From Anaerolineaceae bacterium (lineage in GTDB: Bacteria > Chloroflexota > Anaerolineae > Aggregatilineales > Phototrophicaceae), in NCBI GenBank assembly GCA_020634135.1, contig JACKCG010000001.1:806001-870000 (forward strand): DNA of 64,000 nucleotides. Direction: 5' to 3'. Made by a program: the position numbers and the translations under genes. This document shows, in pieces, positions 24,656-33,875 of the stretch (the stretch's first letter is position 1; every line of letters begins with the position of its first letter). The notes beneath the pieces are model-generated. The model was not told the DNA's origin and ran no database searches. It worked only from the letters and a program-made list of their open reading frames with translations.

Positions 24656-24958
24656 GGTGATGCTTCCTTAAAAAACATAAGTTTGCACTTCAGGAGATGC
24701 CTGGTTGGTCGCCCCGGAAGCGGGCTTTTGCAGGTCAAGAATCTAATCGGGCAATTTCTCCTGATGAGCGAGGCAGTCCCCGCCCTTACAGTTACACGAT
24801 CCATTTCCTGAAGAGCACAAGCCCGCTGTTCGACGAGAAACTCATCTCCAACTGCATAAGTCCAGCATTTTTACTGTACTGTATTTTGAAAGGTGCGTGC
24901 AAGAGATGTTGATTGTTCCTGCACACTCCCTTCACCAGATATCACGTCCTGAATACAA
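24656..24958 (-). promoter_or_regulatory. Structured leader before the diaphorase operon, riboswitch-like
   Basis: The 303-base gap contains no gene. On the minus strand a 9-bp perfect stem AGCGGGCTT (24827-24819)/AAGCCCGCT (24727-24719) encloses about 90 bases. A segment just past this stem, TCTCCTGAAG (24697-24688), can pair either with CTTCAGGA (24813-24806) or with TCAGGAGA (24764-24757), eight pairs each. A small hairpin GCGGGG-ACTG-CCTCGC lies inside. Alternative pairings ahead of a start codon suggest a switch. No known riboswitch class was recognised. Confidence 0.45.
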
Positions 24959-25693
24959 CTATTCCCCGCCCAATTTCTCCAGCGGCTGGGGACGATTCCC
25001 AAACGACACAGGCGTGCCGGGAACCGGCGCGGCCCACCGGACGGCGTTGGTAATCACCTGCAACACTTCTGGTTGATGGTAGATCGGGAAAGTTTCATGG
25101 CCGGGACGGAAGTAGAAAATTTTTCCCTTACCCCGCTGGTAACAACAACCACTCCTGAAGACCTCACCACCGGCAAACCAACTCAAGAAAACGAGTGTAT
25201 CCGGCGCAGGGATGTCAAAGCGCTCGCCATACATTTCAGTACGCGGAATCTCGAAATACGGCCCCAGGCCAGCGGCAATCGGATGGCCGGGTTCAATAAC
25301 CCAGATTCGCTCTTTTTCACCCGCCTCGCGCCATAAAAGATCGCAGCTTGTCCCCATCAATTTCTTGAAGATTTTTGAGAAGTGACCGGAATGGAGAACA
25401 ATTAAGCCCATACCTTCCAGAACACGCTGGTAGACTCTGTCAACAACCGCATCTTTCACTTCGCCGTGTGCCATATGTCCCCACCAGGTCAGCACATCGG
25501 TTTCGGCCAGAACCGCATCGGTGAGGCCGTGTTCCGGCTCTTCCAGGGTGGCAGTGCGCGTAGGAATGCCCTGCCCCTGCAGATGAGAGGCTATCGCCTG
25601 ATGGATACCTTTGGGATAAATCTTCTCTACCGCCGGGTTGCGCATCTCGTGCCGGAATTCGTTCCAGACCGTCACTCTTGGTTCATTCACCAT
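24959..25693 (-). CDS. ThuA-like domain protein
   Basis: 244 residues, glutamine-amidotransferase-like fold of the ThuA (trehalose utilisation) family. Visible motifs are VTVWNEFRHEMRNP near the start, DVLTWWGHMAHGEV, GLIVLHSGHFSKIF and the late YFRPGHETFPIYHQPEVLQVI. These His/Glu-rich blocks match ThuA proteins, which act in sugar metabolism. It has no signal peptide. It stands alone, separated by the leader region from the diaphorase operon. Substrate is not known. Confidence 0.85.
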   Translation of the reverse strand: MVNEPRVTVWNEFRHEMRNPAVEKIYPKGIHQAIASHLQGQGIPTRTATLEEPEHGLTDAVLAETDVLTWWGHMAHGEVKDAVVDRVYQRVLEGMGLIVLHSGHFSKIFKKLMGTSCDLLWREAGEKERIWVIEPGHPIAAGLGPYFEIPRTEMYGERFDIPAPDTLVFLSWFAGGEVFRSGCCYQRGKGKIFYFRPGHETFPIYHQPEVLQVITNAVRWAAPVPGTPVSFGNRPQPLEKLGGE

Positions 25694-25811
25694 AGCTTTG
25701 TTAATCCTTCATCACTAACGAAATTTAGCGGGCCCGTTTCCCACTATACAGCCACCGATTGTACTCCAAAACTCTGTTTTTGCTCAGATCGCAGCCCTTA
25801 TTGAAAGATGA

Positions 25812-25849
25812 AAGTTTGCATCCCCAAAGGATGGAGAAAGCACAAACTT
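25812..25849. repeat. Two-part inverted repeat upstream of the MalT-like regulator
   Basis: AAGTTTG (25812-25818)/CAAACTT (25843-25849) with an inner CATCC (25819-25823)/GGATG (25829-25833). It lies about 75 bases before the regulator start. It may be an operator or leader hairpin. Confidence 0.35.
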
Positions 25850-25925
25850 CACAATGAAATTAAACCTCCTCAGGTTTCAATGTGTATTAATGTCATGAGC
25901 CGACAAAGGATTTTATGGGGGCATA

Positions 25926-28607
25926 ATGGTCACAGCAAGGCGAATCACGGTTGACTATTTTGTGGATAAAAAAGATCAGCTAATTTCCACAAAATACGAC
26001 ATTCCGCCGTGTCGCCACGCACTCATATCGCGGCCACACCTGATTCAATATTTGAACAGAGGCTTTAGCAGTGGACTGACTCTCGTCACTGCTCCCGCAG
26101 GATGGGGAAAAACCACACTCCTGGCGCAGTGGGCACGCGAAAACAGCGATACGACGGCCTGGATTTCTCTGGATAGACATGATAATGACGAACGACGTTT
26201 CTGGAAATATCTGCTGGCGGCTATAGAAACCACAGAGTCAGGCATCAGCGAAAACCTGGAAACTCTTCTGGACGAGCCGGTCATGCCACCAATCGAAACT
26301 CTCGTCACAACGCTGATTAATGAAATCGCGGAGGCCGATGCTCCACTGCATCTCATCCTCGATAATTATCACACTATCGAATCCAGCGCGATTCACCATG
26401 TCATCGCGTTTCTACTGGAACATGCGCCAGAAAATTGCCGGTTGGTTATCGCAAGCCGAACGGTACCGCCTCTCCCTTTAGCGCGAATGCGGGCTTCCGG
26501 GAGTCTCATGGAAATCCGTATGGCTGATTTGCGCCTCTCACCGCTAGAGACTAAGGCCTTGTTATCCGACTGCGAGGGGATTGTCCTTTCAGATGATGAT
26601 ACGCACCGGATCACCGACTATACCGAGGGGTGGATTACCGGCATCAAGTTGATGGCGTTCGCTCTGCACGACCAACCTTCCGGGCTGTTCGAGAGCGCCA
26701 CTCGTTACGTGCTGGAATACCTGAGAGAAGAGATTCTGCATTCACTACCGGGTCCGGTACAGGACTTCTTGGTAAAGACATCGGTTCTGGATAGCCTCAC
26801 CCCGGCGGCATGTATGGCTGTTTGCGAAGATGACAACAGCCCTGCGATGCTGGAAACACTCGAACGCATGAGCCTGGTGATGATCGGCCATGAACAACGC
26901 AAGCTCACCTACCGTTATCACCGCATATTCCGTGAACTTCTACTCGCCAATCTGCGCCTGCAACCGGATAAACATACGCAGGCACAGCGACGAGCAGCCC
27001 AATGGTATTCCCGGCAGGATATACGAAAAGCCGTGGGTCACGCCCTGGCTGCTGGAGACTACACGTATGCTGGCGGGATGATTATCGAACAGGCTGAAAA
27101 CACGTGGGCGAGTGGCGCAATCAGCGCACTCCATGACTGGCTGACCGCCCTACCCCAGGCAGCATTCGAGAAAAACGCCACATTGTGCTTACTCAAAGCG
27201 TGGACACTGTTTTTCACCACGAACGATGAAAAATCGGCCAGTGATTTGCTCAACACCGCTGAATCCCTGCTCATGAAGGAGTTACACCCAGATCGGGGAA
27301 TCCTGGCTGCCGTCCGCGCTGCCTATGCGATCCGGCGAGAAGAACTGCAACTGGCGATTACCTTGTCCCAACAGGCACTGACACTTATACCAGAAGATCG
27401 GTTGATCTGGCGCAGTGCAGTTCTGCTGGGGCTGGGTATCGCACATGGCGAACTCGGCGACATGGACACTGCCGGATATTACCTGACGGACGCTGTTATC
27501 CAGGCTGAAGCCAGCGGCAACCCTTTTATAGCGATTATTGCTATTTATAACCAGGGAAGGATGCTGATTCACCAGGGGCATCTCCAGCAGGCGGCGCAGA
27601 CATTTCAACAGGCACTTCAAAGGGCCGAGCAGAGTCAGGTCCCGTTCCCTATCGCGGGAACTGCCCATATCGGACTAGGGCATCTGCTTTATGAATGGAA
27701 CGACCTGGAGGCCGCAGCCGATCACTTACACACAGGTATTGAACAATGCCGGCAGTTGGGCAACCTGGAGGCGCCGGTCAGAGGGTATATGAATTTAGCC
27801 TGCATTAAGCTCGCCCAAAAAGATATGGACGAGGCGATCACGATGAATGCCATGGCCGAACAGATTGCTCAACGGGCCAACCTGAAGCGCATGGCCGAGC
27901 GCGTTGTCACACACCGGGCACGGATCTGGCTGCTAAAAGGGGACATTGAAGCCGCTGCCCATTGGGCGCAGAAGAGCGGATTGGCGCTGGCCGATGAACC
28001 GGACTTTCTACGGGAAACGGACTATCTTACGCTCGCTCAGATCGCCATTATCCAGGGGAATGCGTGGCAGGCGCTTTCACAATTGGAAATGCTCCGAAGC
28101 CGGGCCGAAGCCAGCGGGCGCATTTACAGCGTTATTCGCGCTCTCGCGGTAGAAGCGCTGGCCTGGCAAACGCTAGACCAAACAGGCAGGGCATTGGAAA
28201 CACTGGAACGAGCCTTGTCTCTGGCAGAGACAAACGGGTTCATCCGCGTATTTGCGGATATGGGCAAACCGATGGCGACGCTCCTGCGCCACGCGGCCTC
28301 AGGCGGGATTTTGCCGGGCTATGTCGGGCGGCTACTGGGAGCTTTTGGCCCGGCATCCCCCTATCAGAGCGGGGCAAACCAACCCCTGATAGACCCGTTA
28401 AGCGAACGTGAATTGGAAGTCCTGCAACTGATTGTGAATGGCCTATCCAACCCTGAAATCGCCGAGGAACTGGTCGTTGCTATGAGCACAGTCAAAACGC
28501 ATATCAAGAAAATCTACCGGAAACTGAATGTCTCCAGCCGGACGCAAGCGACGGTGCGGGCGCGAGAACTCGCCCTGGTGGAATTACCCCCAGCATCACC
28601 CGCCTGA
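25926..28607 (+). CDS. LuxR-family transcriptional activator, MalT-like (LAL)
   Basis: 893 residues, typical for large ATP-binding LuxR regulators. Residues ~56-64 are a Walker A motif (APAGWGKTT) and ~137-145 a Walker B-like LHLILDNYH. The middle (~400-780) is helical and resembles TPR repeats (ALNLAQ-type segments such as AAQTFQQALQRAEQ). Residues ~825-890 are a LuxR helix-turn-helix (LSERELEVLQLIVNGLSNPEIAEE). No target is evident; the neighbouring genes are not a sugar operon. A strong terminator follows. A signal-responsive STAND ATPase activator is the best description. Confidence 0.92.
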   Translation: MVTARRITVDYFVDKKDQLISTKYDIPPCRHALISRPHLIQYLNRGFSSGLTLVTAPAGWGKTTLLAQWARENSDTTAWISLDRHDNDERRFWKYLLAAIETTESGISENLETLLDEPVMPPIETLVTTLINEIAEADAPLHLILDNYHTIESSAIHHVIAFLLEHAPENCRLVIASRTVPPLPLARMRASGSLMEIRMADLRLSPLETKALLSDCEGIVLSDDDTHRITDYTEGWITGIKLMAFALHDQPSGLFESATRYVLEYLREEILHSLPGPVQDFLVKTSVLDSLTPAACMAVCEDDNSPAMLETLERMSLVMIGHEQRKLTYRYHRIFRELLLANLRLQPDKHTQAQRRAAQWYSRQDIRKAVGHALAAGDYTYAGGMIIEQAENTWASGAISALHDWLTALPQAAFEKNATLCLLKAWTLFFTTNDEKSASDLLNTAESLLMKELHPDRGILAAVRAAYAIRREELQLAITLSQQALTLIPEDRLIWRSAVLLGLGIAHGELGDMDTAGYYLTDAVIQAEASGNPFIAIIAIYNQGRMLIHQGHLQQAAQTFQQALQRAEQSQVPFPIAGTAHIGLGHLLYEWNDLEAAADHLHTGIEQCRQLGNLEAPVRGYMNLACIKLAQKDMDEAITMNAMAEQIAQRANLKRMAERVVTHRARIWLLKGDIEAAAHWAQKSGLALADEPDFLRETDYLTLAQIAIIQGNAWQALSQLEMLRSRAEASGRIYSVIRALAVEALAWQTLDQTGRALETLERALSLAETNGFIRVFADMGKPMATLLRHAASGGILPGYVGRLLGAFGPASPYQSGANQPLIDPLSERELEVLQLIVNGLSNPEIAEELVVAMSTVKTHIKKIYRKLNVSSRTQATVRARELALVELPPASPA

Positions 28608-28672
28608 TCCCCCTTCGGGAGGATGACACGAATAGGACGGGTGTGGTATGGTAAAAACGCTTTACTCCTCAC

Positions 28673-28719
28673 ATGTCCTCTGTCGGTGAAACAAGGCTCA
28701 CCTGCAGAGGACATCTTTT
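28673..28719 (+). terminator. Rho-independent terminator after the MalT-like gene
   Basis: ATGTCCTCTG (28673-28682) pairs perfectly with CAGAGGACAT (28705-28714), with an inner GGTGA/TCACC stem, followed by CTTTT. Confidence 0.75.
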
Positions 28720-28877
28720 GCTATAGGCGCCCCCCAAACAGGACAAAAAGCACCACCAATTGCGATACCACTCACTGGCAGAAAAGCGTTACATCCGGTT
28801 AGGATGATTCAGCAGGTTGGTACATCATCCGTCTTGATGATGTGCAAACAAACTCATTCAAAGGAGATTTTTCACTG

Positions 28878-30194
28878 ATGAAACGTATACGCACACTCAT
28901 TATGGGAGCCGCCGGACGCGACTTCCATAACTTTAATGTGTATTTTCGGAATAACGAGCAGTACGATGTGGTGGCGTTCACGGCCACTCAGATACCGGGG
29001 ATCGAAGGACGCCAGTATCCGAAGGAATTGGCGGGAGACCTGTATCCCCAGGGCATCCCAATTTATGAGGAAGCCAGACTGGACGACCTGATTCGTGAAC
29101 TCCAAGTCGAACAGGTCGTTTTTTCGTACAGCGATGTTTCACACGGATACGTTATGCACAAAGCATCCCAGGTAATGACGAGCGGGGCAGACTTCCGTCT
29201 ATTGGGAGCCACGGCCACACAGATCAAGAGCACAAAACCGATAGTTTCGGTGTGTGCGGTGCGGACGGGGAGTGGAAAAAGCCAGACTTCGCGCGCGGTG
29301 GTGGCAACTTTACAGTCGTTCGGCCTCAAGGTCGTGGCGGTGCGACACCCAATGCCCTATGGAAATCTGATCGCGCAACAGGTTCAGCGGTTCGCGGAGT
29401 ATGACGACCTGGACGAGTATGAATGCACGATTGAGGAGCGCGAAGAGTACGAGCCGTATATTGACCGGGGCGCAGTGATTTACGCCGGGGTGGATTATGA
29501 AAAGATTCTGCGGAAGGCGGAAGAAGAAGCCGATGTGATTGTGTGGGATGGCGGAAATAACGACCTGTCCTTCTACCAGTCAGATTATCACATTGTAGTG
29601 GTTGACCCGCACCGGCCCGGGCATGAACTGGCGTACTATCCGGGCGAGGTGAATCTGCGCATGGCGGATGTGGTGCTCATCAACAAGGTGGACACGGCGG
29701 ATTACGAGAATGTCCTGACGGTTCGCAAGAATATCCAGTCGGTGAACCCGGATGCGCTGGTGCTGGAAGCCGCCTCCCCGATTTTTGTGGATAACCCGGA
29801 GGCAATCCGGGGGAAACGGGTGCTGGTGGTGGAGGATGGCCCGACGCTGACTCATGGTGAGATGGCCTATGGCGCGGGGGTAGTGGCTGCCCGGCGGTTT
29901 GGGGCGGCTGAGATGATTGACCCGCGTCCGTTCGCAGTAGGTTCGATTGTGGATACGTATCAAAAGTATCCCACTACCGGGGCGGTTCTGCCGGCAATGG
30001 GATATGGACCCAAGCAGATGGCGGAGTTAGAGGCGACCATCAACAATTCAGATGCCGACCTGGTGATTGTAGCGACACCGATTGACCTGCGACGGGTGAT
30101 TAACGTGAAGCTGCCAATGGAACGGGTACGCTATGAGTTACAGGTAATTGGAACACCGACGCTGGCCGATCTGCTGGCGAAGAAGTTCGGGTAA
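28878..30194 (+). CDS. Cyclic-2,3-diphosphoglycerate-synthetase-like P-loop protein
   Basis: 438 residues. ATG 28878 was chosen with AAGGAG upstream. The N-terminal 115 residues are Rossmann-like (IMGAAGRDFHNFN). A P-loop follows at ~129-137 (RTGSGKSQT). Later motifs are WDGGNNDL, VVVDPHRPGHELAYYPGEVN, VLINKVDTAD (NKxD GTPase-type) and RVLVVEDGPTLTHGEMAYGAG. These match the cPGS-like family named from the Methanothermus enzyme, but bacterial members have no proven function. It ends in a strong terminator and precedes the 2-oxoacid oxidoreductase operon. Confidence 0.75.
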   Translation: MKRIRTLIMGAAGRDFHNFNVYFRNNEQYDVVAFTATQIPGIEGRQYPKELAGDLYPQGIPIYEEARLDDLIRELQVEQVVFSYSDVSHGYVMHKASQVMTSGADFRLLGATATQIKSTKPIVSVCAVRTGSGKSQTSRAVVATLQSFGLKVVAVRHPMPYGNLIAQQVQRFAEYDDLDEYECTIEEREEYEPYIDRGAVIYAGVDYEKILRKAEEEADVIVWDGGNNDLSFYQSDYHIVVVDPHRPGHELAYYPGEVNLRMADVVLINKVDTADYENVLTVRKNIQSVNPDALVLEAASPIFVDNPEAIRGKRVLVVEDGPTLTHGEMAYGAGVVAARRFGAAEMIDPRPFAVGSIVDTYQKYPTTGAVLPAMGYGPKQMAELEATINNSDADLVIVATPIDLRRVINVKLPMERVRYELQVIGTPTLADLLAKKFG

Positions 30195-30209
30195 GCGCCC
30201 TCACTTAAG

Positions 30210-30255
30210 CCCCTCTCTCGCCCATGCCTGTGACGCTGAGAGAGGGGTGTTTTTT
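30210..30255 (+). terminator. Rho-independent terminator
   Basis: CCCCTCTCTC (30210-30219) pairs perfectly with GAGAGAGGGG (30238-30247), then TGTTTTTT. It separates the cPGS-like gene from the oxidoreductase operon. Between 30256 and 30488 no gene is seen. Confidence 0.85.
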
Positions 30256-30488
30256 GCCCACCAGGCAATCAAAAGGTGATGATTTGCCTTCTCATTACTT
30301 ACACCATTCCTCAGTATGAGCAACCGAATACTTTTATGCACTTTACCCAATACTCATTGTGCCCTTATGACAAGTCGCGTAGGGGAAAGTGATATTTTAT
30401 ACTGCCCCCTCCCCGCCCTTTCGGCTATGGTAGGTGTAGTTAAACATGGCTTAACGCATCTATCCGACCCAAATAACAGGAGTAGTTG

Positions 30489-30740
30489 ATGGCAAAAGGA
30501 ACGATTGTCATTAATCAGGATCGCTGTAAGGGCTGCGGGCTTTGCCCGACTGTCTGCCCGCAGAATGTGATCTTCATGGCTGATGATGTGCTGAATGCGA
30601 AAGGGTATCACCCCGCCACGCTGGTAGACCCGGACGAACAGTGTACCGGATGCGCGATCTGTGCGGTCATTTGCCCGGATGTGTGTATCACCGTCTATCG
30701 AGAAACTCCGGCGAAAAAGCACGCGCCGGCGCTGGCGTAG
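30489..30740 (+). CDS. korD: 2-oxoacid:ferredoxin oxidoreductase delta subunit (2x[4Fe-4S] ferredoxin)
   Basis: 83 residues with two [4Fe-4S] motifs: CKGCGLCPTVCP (~residues 14-25) and CTGCAICAVICP (~52-63). It starts at ATG 30489 with AGGAG upstream. It is 16 bases before the alpha gene in a D-A-B-G order, the typical layout of four-subunit oxidoreductases. The delta subunit passes electrons from the core to external ferredoxin. The name korD is by context; an equivalent VorD/PorD is possible. Confidence 0.85.
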   Translation: MAKGTIVINQDRCKGCGLCPTVCPQNVIFMADDVLNAKGYHPATLVDPDEQCTGCAICAVICPDVCITVYRETPAKKHAPALA

Positions 30741-30756
30741 TCAGGGAGGCAGAACT

Positions 30757-31836
30757 ATGGCAAAAGAACTGCTCAAGGGCAACGTCGCCATCGCTGAAGC
30801 CGCCCTCCGTGCCGGACTGGAAGCCTACTTCGGCTACCCGATCACCCCTCAGACTGAACTGCTCGAACATCTCTCCAAACGTATGATCCAACTGAACCGG
30901 GTCTTTCTGCAAGCAGAAAGCGAAGTCGCCTCGATCAATATGGTATATGGCGCGGCGTCCGCTGGGGTGCGGACAATGACCTCTTCGTCAAGTCCGGGTA
31001 TCAGCCTGATGCAGGAAGGTTTCTCGTACATTGCGGCGTCAGATGTGCCGTGTGTGGTGGTAGACATCATGCGCGGTGGGCCGGGACTGGGAAATATCCA
31101 ACCGTCACAAGGCGACTATTTCCAGGTGACGCGCTCGGCAGGACACGGCGACTATCACCCGATTGTCCTCGCTCCGGCGTCGGTGCAGGAGGCAATAGAC
31201 TTCACAGTGCTGGCGTTCGATCTGGCAGACAAGTATCGCCACCTGGTGATGATCGCGGCGGATGGGCAGATCGGGCAGATGATGGAACCGGCAGAACTGC
31301 CGCCGATGCGACCAATACGGACGGAACGGCCCGAGTGGGCGCTGACGGGCGCGAAGGGCAGGGAGAAGAACATCGTCACGTCTCTGTTTATGCAGCCCGA
31401 AGAAGAAGAGGCTTTTAATCAAAAAATTCAGGCACGGCTGAAAATCATTAGAAAAAATGAACAGCGCTGGTACGAATACCTGACTGAGGATGCCGACCTG
31501 CTGGTCATCGGCTTCGGCACGGCGGGGCGAATTGCTTACAGCGCGGTGGAAGCAGCACGAGAAAAAGGGCTGAAAGTCGGCCTGCTGCGCCCGCAAACGC
31601 TATGGCCGTTCCCGGAAGACCGGCTTTCCGAACTGGCAGACCGGATACGAGGCTGCCTGGTGGTCGAGATGAACGCCGGGCAGATGATAGATGATGTACG
31701 ACTGGCTATCAGCGGACAGGTTCCGGTGAATTTTTATGGCCGGATGGGCGGCATGATCCCCATGCCGGATGATATTTTAACGGCGATTGAAGAGACATTG
31801 ACTCGGTTGTACAGCGCCGCTGGCTTACCCATATAA
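30757..31836 (+). CDS. korA: 2-oxoacid:ferredoxin oxidoreductase alpha subunit
   Basis: 359 residues. ATG 30757 was chosen because GGGAGG lies 7 bases upstream; the open frame extends further 5' into the ferredoxin gene but no homology is there. The motif YPITPQTELLEHL is the family hallmark at the N-terminus, with RGGPGLGNIQPSQGDYFQ and a C-terminal EMNAGQMIDDVRLAI. It binds part of the ThDP site and the CoA-acyl chemistry with the beta subunit. The oxidised acid (2-oxoglutarate or branched-chain) cannot be decided here. Confidence 0.9.
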   Translation: MAKELLKGNVAIAEAALRAGLEAYFGYPITPQTELLEHLSKRMIQLNRVFLQAESEVASINMVYGAASAGVRTMTSSSSPGISLMQEGFSYIAASDVPCVVVDIMRGGPGLGNIQPSQGDYFQVTRSAGHGDYHPIVLAPASVQEAIDFTVLAFDLADKYRHLVMIAADGQIGQMMEPAELPPMRPIRTERPEWALTGAKGREKNIVTSLFMQPEEEEAFNQKIQARLKIIRKNEQRWYEYLTEDADLLVIGFGTAGRIAYSAVEAAREKGLKVGLLRPQTLWPFPEDRLSELADRIRGCLVVEMNAGQMIDDVRLAISGQVPVNFYGRMGGMIPMPDDILTAIEETLTRLYSAAGLPI

Positions 31837-31853
31837 GAAGCAGGGAGTATAGG

Positions 31854-32645
31854 ATGTTGGCAACACTAAACGCACCCATATCTGAAAATAGTCTGCAAGT
31901 CGTGTATGAGTACCCTGAATCGCTTTCCCCGGTAGTCACGCACTACTGCCCCGGCTGTACCCATGGCATCGCTCACCGGCTGCTGGCGGAAGCGCTGGAT
32001 GAACTTGGCCTGCGGGAGAAAACCATCCTGGTCGCGCCGGTAGGTTGCTCGGTATTCGCGTACCAGTATTTTGAGACGGACGGCTGCGAGGCAGCACATG
32101 GTCGCGCGCCAGCGATGGCAACCGGCCTGAAGCGAGTACAGCCCGATAAGACCGTCGTGACATACCAGGGCGATGGCGACCTGGTTTCGATTGGCGCGGC
32201 AGAAATCCTGCACGCAGCGGCGCGTGGTGAAAACATCACCACGATTTTCATCAACAATGCGATCTATGGCATGACGGGCGGGCAGATGGCCCCCACCACC
32301 CTGCCGGGACAGAAGACAACCTCATCCCCATTCGGACGGAATACAACGATGACCGGCAACCCGATTCGGATGAGTGAACTCCTGGCAAATATGGATGGCT
32401 CAGCCTATATCGTGCGGCGGTCACTGCATGATGTGAAAAATATCCGTAAAGCGAAAAAGGCGATCATCACGGCGCTCAAGGTGCAGATGGCCGGGTTGGG
32501 CTTCAGTATGGTGGAACTGCTCTCAAGCTGCCCGACCAATTGGAGCATCCAGCCCGAAAAGGCGCTGGAATGGATTGAAGACAACATGGTGCCGTACTTC
32601 CCGCTGGGCGACTACAAAGTCCGCGATGAAGTGAACGGGCTATAG
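31854..32645 (+). CDS. korB: 2-oxoacid:ferredoxin oxidoreductase beta subunit
   Basis: 263 residues. The ThDP-binding motif is YQGDGDLVSIGAAEILHAAARGENITTIFINNAIYG, split here only for description: GDGD followed by NNAIYG about 30 residues later. N-terminal HYCPGCTHG and C-terminal SSCPTNW carry cysteines likely to bind a cluster. The start follows AGGGAG, 17 bases after the alpha stop. Confidence 0.9.
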   Translation: MLATLNAPISENSLQVVYEYPESLSPVVTHYCPGCTHGIAHRLLAEALDELGLREKTILVAPVGCSVFAYQYFETDGCEAAHGRAPAMATGLKRVQPDKTVVTYQGDGDLVSIGAAEILHAAARGENITTIFINNAIYGMTGGQMAPTTLPGQKTTSSPFGRNTTMTGNPIRMSELLANMDGSAYIVRRSLHDVKNIRKAKKAIITALKVQMAGLGFSMVELLSSCPTNWSIQPEKALEWIEDNMVPYFPLGDYKVRDEVNGL

Positions 32646-32658
32646 GAGGCTGACACAC

Positions 32659-33213
32659 ATGCACCAATCATTTTTGCTGGCCGGGTTTGGCGGTCAGGGC
32701 GTGATGTTTGCCGGGCAGCTTCTAGCGTATGCCGCGATGGATGAGGGGCTGGAAGTGACGTGGATACCGTCCTACGGGCCGGAGATGCGCGGCGGCACGG
32801 CACACTGCTATGTCGTTATCAGCGATAAAAAAATCGGGTCGCCCATCGTCAATAATCCGGATGTGGTGTTGGCGTTTAACAACCCGTCATTCACCAAGTA
32901 TGAACCTATCGTGGCGAAAGGTGGATTGCTGGCAAGCAATGCTTCGCTAATTACCGAGCAGAGCCGGCGAGAAGACATTACTTACCTGCCGGTTCCAGCG
33001 ACGGACATCGCGGATGAAATCGGCAACCTGCGACTGATGAATGTAGTTATGCTGGGCGCAGTCGTGACTGCTCATGCCGTACTGCCACTGGATTCGATTA
33101 AACGGGCGTTGGAGGGACATCTTCCGGCGCACCGGCGCGATATGCTGCCGGATAACTATACCGCGCTGGAACGCGGCGCGGCTTTCGCCAATGCACTATT
33201 TCCGGTCAAATAG
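32659..33213 (+). CDS. korC: 2-oxoacid:ferredoxin oxidoreductase gamma subunit
   Basis: 184 residues. The gamma-domain hallmarks are LLAGFGGQGVMFAGQLLAYA and PSYGPEMRGGTAHCYVVIS. It completes the D-A-B-G cluster, starting 13 bases after the beta stop with TAGGAGG near it. The whole complex makes acyl-CoA and reduced ferredoxin reversibly, linking central carbon flow to iron-sulfur electron carriers. Confidence 0.9.
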   Translation: MHQSFLLAGFGGQGVMFAGQLLAYAAMDEGLEVTWIPSYGPEMRGGTAHCYVVISDKKIGSPIVNNPDVVLAFNNPSFTKYEPIVAKGGLLASNASLITEQSRREDITYLPVPATDIADEIGNLRLMNVVMLGAVVTAHAVLPLDSIKRALEGHLPAHRRDMLPDNYTALERGAAFANALFPVK

Positions 33214-33250
33214 GGCGATTGGTGGTATATTTATAGCACAACTCATTGAA

Positions 33251-33307
33251 ACAACAGCAAGCAGCCAGGCCGGAATCAAGACAAAAGGTTCCGGCGGCTG
33301 GTTGTTG
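33251..33307 (+). terminator. Extended hairpin after the oxidoreductase operon
   Basis: CAGCC-AG-GCCGGAA pairs with TTCCGGC-GGCTG (about 33262-33300), extended by ACAAC/GTTGT. Only a GTTGTTG tail follows, so it may attenuate rather than fully stop transcription into the CBS gene. Confidence 0.5.
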
Positions 33308-33339
33308 TGTGCAACTTCATATATCACCAAGAGGAACCA

Positions 33340-33765
33340 ATGCTCACAGTAGCCGACATTATGACTTCCTGCCCTGTTACGGTTGGGCGGAACACGCCGT
33401 TGGGAGAAATCATCGGAATCATGAAGTCCCATGCCTGCCGCCAACTGCCTGTGGTGGATGATGGGCAGTTGATCGGCATTATTACTGACCGGGATGTCCG
33501 GTTGGCGATGAACTCCCCTCTGACGATGCGCGAACGCGCACAGGACCAGGCCTTACTCACTGGCGTCACAGCGGAAGCGTGTATGACCGCTGACCCGATG
33601 ACGATTGAGTCAAGCGCCCCGGCCACACTGGCGGCCAACCTGATGAAAACATACAAGTTTGGCGCACTGCCGGTTGTAGATGAAGGGGTACTGGTGGGGA
33701 TTGTTGCCACCAGTGACATCCTCTCCAGCTATATCAAACTGCTGGGTGAGGAGGAGGAAAAGTAG
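33340..33765 (+). CDS. Tandem CBS-domain protein
   Basis: 141 residues forming one Bateman module. The two CBS repeats are DIMTSCPVTVGRNTPLGE...LIGIITDRDVRLAM (~3-65) and CMTADPMTIESSAPATL...LVGIVATSDILSS (~80-132). Such modules bind adenosine nucleotides and act as regulators. No enzyme domain is fused. It lies 126 bases after the oxidoreductase operon, beyond a hairpin, so read-through cotranscription is possible. ATG 33340 follows AGAGG. Confidence 0.9.
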   Translation: MLTVADIMTSCPVTVGRNTPLGEIIGIMKSHACRQLPVVDDGQLIGIITDRDVRLAMNSPLTMRERAQDQALLTGVTAEACMTADPMTIESSAPATLAANLMKTYKFGALPVVDEGVLVGIVATSDILSSYIKLLGEEEEK

Positions 33766-33832
33766 TAATGAGTCTTCAGTGCTGAAGCAAATGTAAAAGC
33801 ACTAAGAAGTTGAAAGGACCGAGTGAAAAGCA

Positions 33833-33871
33833 GTGCCGGGTAGTGGGTCGCCCGGCACCGTTTTTATTTTT
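33833..33871 (+). terminator. Rho-independent terminator after the CBS gene
   Basis: GTGCCGGG (33833-33840) pairs perfectly with CCCGGCAC (33851-33858), then CGTTTTTATTTTT. The convergent M24 gene ends at 33876. Confidence 0.85.
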
Positions 33872-33875
33872 GACA

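Noticed and set aside
24688..24827. tRNA, 6S RNA, cobalamin or molybdenum-cofactor riboswitch as explanations of the leader structure
   Set aside because: The conserved sequence blocks of those RNAs were looked for on both strands and not found; it is left as an unassigned structured leader.
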